Below, piece by piece: positions 58,632-64,000 of a stretch of 64,000 bases of DNA. Location: assembly GCF_024806835.1 (NCBI RefSeq), contig NZ_JANTYU010000001.1, positions 744,001-808,000 on the forward strand. Direction: 5' to 3'. Each line of letters opens with the position of its first letter. The first letter of the stretch is position 1. The translations under genes and the position numbers were made by a program. This DNA comes from Xanthomonas sp. 3793 (GTDB lineage Bacteria; Pseudomonadota; Gammaproteobacteria; Xanthomonadales; Xanthomonadaceae). The notes below the pieces were generated by a model. It searched no databases. It worked only from the letters and a program-made list of their open reading frames with translations, and was not told where the DNA came from.

Positions 58632-59317
58632 GGGTGCGGCTTCTTGGGATCGGCGCGGCGGAACTTGTCCTGCAGCGCGCGCACGCGCTCGTCCGGCGAC
58701 GCGACGACCGGGGCGGCGCCGGTAGTCTGCAAGGTGAGCTTGCGTTGCACGGCATCGCGCGCAATCACCAGCGGCTCGCCCACTGCAGCGCCCTTGATGC
58801 GTGGATGCCAGACGCGCAGCGTGTACGTTCCTGCCGGGGCATCGAGCTGCACGCGACCATCGCTGCCGGTCTTGCCGAAGTACGGCGTTTCCAGCACCAC
58901 GATATAGCCCAGCATCCAGTCGTGGATATTGCAGCCCACCGTGACCAGACCGGCCTGATCGAACCGCACCGGCGCGGCGGTGGTGCCCTGAAACAGCGGC
59001 AATTCAAAGCGTTTGGCAGGCGAGAACGAATACACCTGATGGCGGATCTGATCGTTGTTCGGGAACCGCACCGAGGTCCCGGTGCGCACCACCAGGACCG
59101 CCGGCACGAATTGCGAGTTGACCTGATCCATCTCCAGCATCTTGCCCGCGCTGGCTGCGGCGGGGTGCGGCAGTTCCAGACTGACTACCGCATCGACCAG
59201 GACGCCGTTGGCATCGGTCACGGTGACGCTAACCGGCGTCGCTGCGGCAGGTGCCACTGCGCCACTAAGCGCCAGCAACGACACCGAACCTAGTTGTTGT
59301 AACCACCGCATCCGCAT
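58628..59317 (-). CDS. Exported cupredoxin (plastocyanin-like) protein
   Basis: 229 residues. Signal peptide ending near 'APAAA|TP'. The copper ligands of a type 1 site are visible: His93 ('IRHQVYSF'), Cys129, His132 and Met135 ('VGCNIHDWM'). A following 'GRVQLDAPAGTYTLRVWHPR' segment looks like an Ig/carboxypeptidase-regulatory fold; such proteins are often annotated 'methylamine utilization protein'. A charged tail follows. First gene of the operon with the GGDEF/EAL, DUF3034 and globin genes. Likely periplasmic electron carrier or copper sensor; no methylamine genes are nearby. Confidence 0.87.
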   Translation of the reverse strand: MRMRWLQQLGSVSLLALSGAVAPAAATPVSVTVTDANGVLVDAVVSLELPHPAAASAGKMLEMDQVNSQFVPAVLVVRTGTSVRFPNNDQIRHQVYSFSPAKRFELPLFQGTTAAPVRFDQAGLVTVGCNIHDWMLGYIVVLETPYFGKTGSDGRVQLDAPAGTYTLRVWHPRIKGAAVGEPLVIARDAVQRKLTLQTTGAAPVVASPDERVRALQDKFRRADPKKPHP

Positions 59318-59438
59318 GCGCGCCCCCTACGTCGTGCAATCGGTAGCGGGCGCCAGGTGATCCGACGTCACGCTAGCGATCAGCCTGTGTTATCGGCGCC
59401 GGTGAACGCAAGCTTTAACCAGACAGGAGAGGAATTTT

Positions 59439-59531
59439 ATGAACAGAACTGTGGGCTCAGTCATGGCGCATGTTGCGGACGCGGCCATGCGCGGCATGGG
59501 CAACGTGCGCGCATGGCGCGTTGGGCGATGA
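59439..59531 (+). CDS. Possible small protein (30 residues)
   Basis: Short frame starting MNRTVGSVMAHVADAAM and rich in Met, Arg and Val. Its main support is a near-perfect Shine-Dalgarno AGGAGAGG seven bases before the ATG, in a 247-base gap where nothing else explains such a site. Divergent from the cupredoxin operon and convergent with the dioxygenase gene. No family recognised; it could be a leader peptide or chance. Confidence 0.42.
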   Translation: MNRTVGSVMAHVADAAMRGMGNVRAWRVGR

Positions 59532-59564
59532 GTAACCCGATCGCCAACGCTCACGACATCGGAG

Positions 59565-60503
59565 TTACTTGAGCTTGATCTCGCGCAGGCGCTCTTCCAA
59601 GAATCCATGCGCGGTGATCGGCTCGGGATAGCGGCTGGGGTTGTCGGCGCTGATGCACGAGGGCAGCACGTCGATCAGGAAATCCGGATTGGGGTGCAGG
59701 AAGAACGGCACCGAATAGCGCGGCTTGCGCGCCGCTTCGCCCGGGGGATTGACCACGCGATGGATCGTGGACGGATACACGTGGTTGGTCAGCCGCTGCA
59801 GCATGTCGCCGATATTGACCACGATGGTGTCGGCGTCGGCGGTGAACGGCACCCACTCGCCGTCGTTGGAACGCACTTCCAGACCGGCAGCGCTGGCACC
59901 GACCAGCAAGGTGATGAAGTTGATGTCGCCATGCGCACCGGCGCGCACATTGGGAATGTCGTCGCTGGTGATCGGCGGGTAGTGAATCGGGCGCAGGATC
60001 GAATTGCCGTTATTGGTCTTGTCGACGAAATAGTCCTGCGGCAGGCCGATGTGCAGCGCCAACGCCGAGAGCACGCGCGAGCCCAGCTGGTCGAGCTGCT
60101 GATACAACTGGTAGCCGCGCTCGCGGAATCCGGGCACTTCTTCCGGCCACAGGTTCGGCGCCATCACATCGCGGTACGGCGAATCGTCCGGAATCTCGCG
60201 ACCGATGTGCCAGAACTCCTTCAGATCGAAGTGCTTGGAGTCCTTGGCGGTTTCCACGCCAAAGGCGGTGTAGCCCCGTGCGCCGCCGCTGCCCGGCACG
60301 TGATAGCGGCGCTTGGCCTCATCGGGCAACGCAAAAAATGCCTTGAACACGTCGTAGGCCGCATCGATATCGGTCTGTGCGATGCCGTGATTGCGGATGC
60401 CGGCAAAGCCCCATTGGCGATAGGCCGCACCGAGCTCGGCGACGAAGGCGTCGCGATCGGTGTCGAAACGGGTGATGTCCAGGGTCGGGATGCGGGCGCT
60501 CAT
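59565..60503 (-). CDS. 2-oxoglutarate/Fe(II)-dependent dioxygenase (isopenicillin N synthase-like)
   Basis: 312 residues. An N-terminal DIOX_N-type domain ('IPTLDITRF', 'YRQWGFAGIRNHGI') precedes the jelly-roll domain with iron ligands His191, Asp193 and His248 and the 2-oxoglutarate-binding R262-x-S264. The family includes IPNS, ACC oxidase and flavonoid oxygenases; the bacterial stand-alone members are mostly of unknown substrate. Follows glmM on the same strand. Confidence 0.92.
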   Translation of the reverse strand: MSARIPTLDITRFDTDRDAFVAELGAAYRQWGFAGIRNHGIAQTDIDAAYDVFKAFFALPDEAKRRYHVPGSGGARGYTAFGVETAKDSKHFDLKEFWHIGREIPDDSPYRDVMAPNLWPEEVPGFRERGYQLYQQLDQLGSRVLSALALHIGLPQDYFVDKTNNGNSILRPIHYPPITSDDIPNVRAGAHGDINFITLLVGASAAGLEVRSNDGEWVPFTADADTIVVNIGDMLQRLTNHVYPSTIHRVVNPPGEAARKPRYSVPFFLHPNPDFLIDVLPSCISADNPSRYPEPITAHGFLEERLREIKLK

Positions 60504-60540
60504 ACGAATGTCTTGGTCGAAGTGAGGGAAGGCCTGCCGA

Positions 60541-60630
60541 TCAGATCAGCAGGCGATACAACAGATAGAACGTCGCGGCCTTGGCAAAGACCACGCAGAC
60601 GCCAATGATCAGCGACTCACGCCGCGTCAC
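60541..60630 (-). CDS. Possible 29-residue membrane peptide
   Basis: Frame with a GTG start inside the last codons of glmM (14-base overlap). It reads MTRRESL then a single hydrophobic helix '[20 protein letters not shown]' and stops 37 bases before the dioxygenase start. A basic N-terminus plus one helix and the operon position make it plausible as a small membrane protein. No strong Shine-Dalgarno. Confidence 0.4.
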   Translation of the reverse strand: MTRRESLIIGVCVVFAKAATFYLLYRLLI

Positions 60631-61966
60631 GCACCGCTCCGGACAGCCGGTCGAGCGTGTCCTGCATCAGCCCGGCGTCGTCGGCCTCCACGGTCACGCG
60701 TACCACCGGCTCGGTGCCGGACGGACGCAGGAACGCACGCCCACGCCCCTGCACGGCGGCTTGCGCCTGCTGCAGCGCCTGCTGAACGCCGGGCGCTTCG
60801 ACGACGGCCTTGGCCGCGCCGCCATCCAGACGCACATTCACGGTCTTCTGCGGCACCTTGGTCAGGCCGCTCAGCGCGTGGCGAAGGCTGTGCCCATCGC
60901 GCCCCAGCGCTTCGAGCACCTGCAGCGCGCTGACGATGCCGTCGCCAGTGCTGGCGCGGTCCAGGCACAGCAGATGGCCTGACGTTTCACCACCCAGCGT
61001 ACCGCCACCTTCGACCAGCGCCTGATGCACGTAGCGGTCGCCCACCTTGGCCCGCTGGAACGGAATCCGCAGCGCGGCCAGTGCCGGCTCCAGGCCGTAA
61101 TTGGTCATCAAGGTGCCGACCACGGTGCCGGTGAGCCGGCCGCTGGCCTGCCACGAGCGCGCCAGGAGATACAGCAGATCGTCGCCATCGACCGGATTGC
61201 CCTGGTCGTCGGCCATCAGCACGCGGTCGCCGTCGCCATCGAAGGCAATGCCCAGATGCGCACCACTCTCACGCACCTTGGCGGCGAGATTGTCGATATG
61301 GGTGGAGCCGACACCGTCGTTGATGTTGAGCCCATCCGGCGCAGCGCCGATCACCACCACCTCGGCGCCCAGCTCGCGGAACAGCATCGGCGCGATGTGA
61401 TACGTGGCGCCGTGCGCGCAATCGAGCACCATTTTCAGGCCGTGCAGGGTGAAGCCGCGCGCCACGCTGGCCTTGCAGAATTCGATGTAACGGCCGATCG
61501 CATCGCGGGTGCGGATCGCCTTGCCCAGGCGCTCGGATTCCACGGTGTGGAACGGCTCGTCCAGCGCGGCTTCGATCGCCGCTTCGGTGGCGTCGTCGAG
61601 CTTTTCGCCTTCGGCGGAGAAGAACTTGATGCCGTTGTCGTAATGCGGGTTGTGCGAGGCGCTGATGACCACGCCGGCATCGGCGCGCAAGGTGCTGGTC
61701 AGGAACGCGATGGCCGGGGTCGGCATCGGGCCGATCATCTGCACATCGGCGCCCGCAGCGACCAAGCCGGCCTCCAGGGCGGCTTCGAACATGTAACCGG
61801 AAATGCGGGTGTCCTTGCCGATCAACACCAGCGGACGCTTGCTGCGACCCTGGGTGAGCACGCGGCCGAGCGCATTGCCCAGCCGCAGCACGAAGTCGGC
61901 AGAAATCACGCCCTGCCCCACACGGCCGCGGATGCCGTCGGTGCCGAAATACTTGCGGGCGCTCAC
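60617..61966 (-). CDS. glmM: Phosphoglucosamine mutase
   Basis: 449 residues from the GTG at 61966, where the conserved '[13 protein letters not shown]' begins; the frame is open ten codons further up. Catalytic phospho-Ser in 'VISASHNP', metal loop 'AFDGDGDRV', sugar loop 'GGETSGH', and the phosphate-binding '[13 protein letters not shown]'. Makes glucosamine 1-phosphate for UDP-GlcNAc, peptidoglycan and LPS. Confidence 0.97.
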   Translation of the reverse strand: MSARKYFGTDGIRGRVGQGVISADFVLRLGNALGRVLTQGRSKRPLVLIGKDTRISGYMFEAALEAGLVAAGADVQMIGPMPTPAIAFLTSTLRADAGVVISASHNPHYDNGIKFFSAEGEKLDDATEAAIEAALDEPFHTVESERLGKAIRTRDAIGRYIEFCKASVARGFTLHGLKMVLDCAHGATYHIAPMLFRELGAEVVVIGAAPDGLNINDGVGSTHIDNLAAKVRESGAHLGIAFDGDGDRVLMADDQGNPVDGDDLLYLLARSWQASGRLTGTVVGTLMTNYGLEPALAALRIPFQRAKVGDRYVHQALVEGGGTLGGETSGHLLCLDRASTGDGIVSALQVLEALGRDGHSLRHALSGLTKVPQKTVNVRLDGGAAKAVVEAPGVQQALQQAQAAVQGRGRAFLRPSGTEPVVRVTVEADDAGLMQDTLDRLSGAVRDAA

Positions 61967-62063
61967 AGCGCAGGCACCGTGCAACGCGCGTCGCAACCGC
62001 GAGACTGCGCGCCGCTGGCGGACGTCCGGGCGCAGATCCGCAGTGCTGCGGTCATGACACCGC

Positions 62064-62948
62064 TCACGCCACCGCCTCTTGCGGACGTGCCTGACGCATC
62101 ATCATCGTGGTCAGTTCGGCAATGCGGTCGCGCATTTCACGACGGTCGCAGATCTGGTCGATGGCGCCGTGATCGAGCAGGAATTCGGAACGCTGGAAGC
62201 CTTCCGGCAAGGTTTCGCGCACGGTCTGCTCGATCACGCGCGGGCCGGCGAAGCCGATCAAGGCATGCGGCTCGGCGATGTTGATGTCGCCCAGCATGGC
62301 AAACGATGCAGACACGCCACCGGTCGTAGGATGGGTCAGCACCGAGATGTACGGCAGGCCGGCTTCGCGCAGGCGACCGAGCGCCGCGGAGGTCTTGGCC
62401 ATCTGCATCAGCGAGAACAGGCCTTCCTGCATACGCGCGCCGCCGCTGGCGGAGAAGCACACGAACGGGCAGCCCACTTCCAGCGCCACCTCGGCCGCAC
62501 GCGCAAAGCGCTCGCCGACCACCGAGCCCATCGAACCGCCCATGAAGGCGAAATCGAAGGCGGCAGCGACCAGCGGATTGCCCTTGAGCGTGCCGCGCAT
62601 GGCGATCAGCGCGTCGTATTCGCCGCTGGCCTTCTGACTGGCCTTGATGCGTTCGCCGTAGCGCTTCTGGTCCTTGAACTTGAGCACATCGACCGGGCCC
62701 AGCTGCGCGGCGATTTCGGTGGTCGCGGTTTCCGGGTCGAACAGCGAATTCAGGCGCGCGCGCGCGCGAATGGCCATGTGGTGGTCACACTTCGGACACA
62801 CCTCCAGGTTCTCCTCAAGCTCCGGGCCGTACAGCGCGCTGCCGCAGTTGCTGCACTTTTCCCACAGACCCTCGGGAACGCTGCGCTTCTTGGCCGGGGT
62901 GTTCTCGGTGCGGATGCCGGAGGGCATCAATTTGCTGAGCCAACTCAT
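62064..62948 (-). CDS. accD: Acetyl-CoA carboxylase, carboxyltransferase beta subunit
   Basis: 294 residues from the ATG at 62948. N-terminal zinc ribbon Cys32/35/51/54 ('CSNCGSALY', 'CPKCDHH'), then the crotonase-like carboxyltransferase fold with '[11 protein letters not shown]' and '[15 protein letters not shown]'. With AccA it moves carboxyl from biotin to acetyl-CoA, the first step of fatty acid synthesis. Downstream of trpA on the same strand, as in many proteobacteria. Confidence 0.97.
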   Translation of the reverse strand: MSWLSKLMPSGIRTENTPAKKRSVPEGLWEKCSNCGSALYGPELEENLEVCPKCDHHMAIRARARLNSLFDPETATTEIAAQLGPVDVLKFKDQKRYGERIKASQKASGEYDALIAMRGTLKGNPLVAAAFDFAFMGGSMGSVVGERFARAAEVALEVGCPFVCFSASGGARMQEGLFSLMQMAKTSAALGRLREAGLPYISVLTHPTTGGVSASFAMLGDINIAEPHALIGFAGPRVIEQTVRETLPEGFQRSEFLLDHGAIDQICDRREMRDRIAELTTMMMRQARPQEAVA

Positions 62949-63295
62949 GCGTGTATGACAATCCATGCAGGGCGGCGATGCGGGCCGCAGAGGGGCGACA
63001 GTCTAACGCGCCGCGGGAATGCCAAGGTAGCGGGCGTCATGAATGCACGCTCTGAGTCTGTGCCCGATGCCGGCGGGTTCGAGGGCAGGATGTTCTGTGG
63101 AATGCCAGATGCGGGGGTGATTGCCGGCTGCTTCAGCGCTTTTGATGATGCAGCGCAGTCTGATGGTTGCGTGTGGCTGCACCTCTATCCCTCCCCCGCC
63201 CGCGCCGCGCCCAGGCCCGCGCTTGCGACGCGGGCGCTCCAGGGCACGCGCGCCAGCGGTACCTTCTCGCCCCGCCGGGAAGGGGCTCTGTGTTC
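62949..63295. other. Intergenic region between trpA and accD
   Basis: About 347 bases. It has no credible gene; the reading frames here are shadows of high GC. The stretch 63190-63290 is very rich in C and G and contains a REP-like 'ttctcgccccgccgggaagggg' similar in style to the repeats at 27474-27928. I see no clear promoter or terminator. Confidence 0.4.
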
Positions 63296-64000
63296 TTACG
63301 CCTGGTCCAGCGCCTGTCGCAGCGGAGCCAGGAAGGCTTCGGCGCGTTCGCGGGCGCTGCGTACATCCTCGGCGTCGGCCAGGGCCGCGACCAGGGCGCT
63401 GCCGACAACGACACCATCGGCATCGACCGCCATTGCAGCGGCACTGGCAGCGTCCTTGATGCCGAATCCTGCCACCACCGGTGCGCCGGCGCGTTGACGC
63501 AGCTGGCGCAGGCGGTCGCTGGCGGCATGGGTATCGAGCAGGTTCGAAGCGCCGGTCACGCCGGCAAAGCTGACGTAGTACAGGTAGCCCTGCGCGGTGC
63601 TGCACAGCATGTCCAGCCGCTGCTCGCTGGTGGTCGGCGAGGCCAGCGCGATCAGCGCCAGCCCGACCTCGGTAAAGATCTCGCGGGTCTCGTCGGCCTC
63701 TTCCGGCGGCAGGTCCACCAGCAGCAGGCCGTCCACGCCGGCGGCAACGGCGGCTTCGGCAAAGCGCCGCGTGCCGTGGATTTCGATCGGGTTGAGGTAG
63801 CCCATCAGCACCACCGGGGTAGCGCCGTCTTCGCGGCGGAATTCGTGCACCGCTTCCAGCACGTAGGCCAGGCCGGCGCCGCGACCCAGCGCGCGCTCGG
63901 AGCTACGCTGGATGGTGGGACCGTCGGCCATCGGGTCGGAGAACGGCACGCCGAGTTCGATGACGTCCGCTCCGGCGCGCACCAGCGCATGCATCACCGG
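63296..64000 (-). CDS. trpA: TrpA, tryptophan synthase alpha chain (N-terminus beyond the window)
   Basis: About 233 of the usual 265-270 residues are inside the window; the start lies past 64000. 'ADVIELGVPFSDPMADGPTIQ' contains the catalytic Glu/Asp region, with 'VDGLLLVDLPPEE', 'YYVSFAGVTGA' and 'PVVAGFGIKDA' forming the rest of the TIM barrel. Cleaves indole-3-glycerol phosphate to indole for TrpB. Confidence 0.97.
   Translation of the reverse strand, partial: PVMHALVRAGADVIELGVPFSDPMADGPTIQRSSERALGRGAGLAYVLEAVHEFRREDGATPVVLMGYLNPIEIHGTRRFAEAAVAAGVDGLLLVDLPPEEADETREIFTEVGLALIALASPTTSEQRLDMLCSTAQGYLYYVSFAGVTGASNLLDTHAASDRLRQLRQRAGAPVVAGFGIKDAASAAAMAVDADGVVVGSALVAALADAEDVRSARERAEAFLAPLRQALDQA

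Noticed and set aside
56271..58907. Plus-strand open frame of 878 codons opposite the GGDEF/EAL gene
   Set aside because: It is a mirror of the GC-rich coding strand, rich in Arg, Gln and His without domains, and covers two well-supported minus-strand genes.
63003..63605. Frames between accD and trpA as a small gene
   Set aside because: They overlap trpA out of frame, have no ribosome-binding site and read as low-complexity Arg/Gly/Pro.

Overview
The window is gammaproteobacterial chromosome of high GC content, almost certainly a Xanthomonas and most likely of the X. citri/axonopodis/campestris group. Three things point there: a chromosomal type IV secretion cluster whose VirB7 lipoprotein carries an extra C-terminal N0-like domain (a Xanthomonadaceae trait), an Oar-type TonB receptor, and the block tRNA-fMet-rimP-nusA-infB-rbfA-truB-rpsO-pnp lying next to a complete 14-gene nuo operon. 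The species call is inference; no search could be run.

Layout. 1-5281: the left edge cuts virB10 of a type IV secretion system; virB10, virB9, virB8, virB7, virD4 and a small unknown gene all read leftward and are richer in A+T than the later housekeeping genes. 5282-5971: a decayed, frameshifted tyrosine-recombinase C-terminus lies beside the 3' end of tRNA-Val, as at the edge of an old genomic island. 6067-8900: uvrB, an orphan pseudopilin of GspH/FimT type, and tRNA-Asn. 8962-15860: the type IV pilus minor-pilin operon fimT-pilV-pilW-pilX-pilY1-pilE, AT-rich, tightly overlapping, with a hairpin covering the first Shine-Dalgarno. 15944-20641: ppnN and an Oar-like TonB-dependent receptor. 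21011-27458: marC, a YciK-like SDR, grxD, a divergent Fe/Mn superoxide dismutase, purE-purK, a Trm112-like protein, nadC and a DUF2272 protein. 27474-27928: three copies of a paired REP-like repeat.

28010-37481: the conserved translation/transcription/RNA block (pnp, rpsO, truB, rbfA, infB, nusA, rimP), with a recognisable promoter before tRNA-fMet and two tandem terminators between the tRNA and rimP. 37650-52485: nuoA-N, the proton-pumping NADH:quinone oxidoreductase, with NuoL carrying a His/Asp-rich loop. 52591-53987: tRNA-Leu, secG, tpiA. 54099-54899: a second SDR.

54974-59317: a four-gene operon with 1-4 base overlaps, encoding an exported cupredoxin-like protein, a membrane GGDEF/EAL protein, a DUF3034 envelope protein and a truncated-haemoglobin lipoprotein. 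I know of no assigned function for this combination, and it is the best candidate here for an undescribed system, possibly coupling envelope copper/haem redox or gas chemistry to cyclic di-GMP. 59439-64000: a small reading frame with a strong ribosome-binding site, a 2-oxoglutarate/Fe(II) dioxygenase, a possible 29-residue membrane peptide, glmM, accD and the C-terminal part of trpA cut by the right edge.
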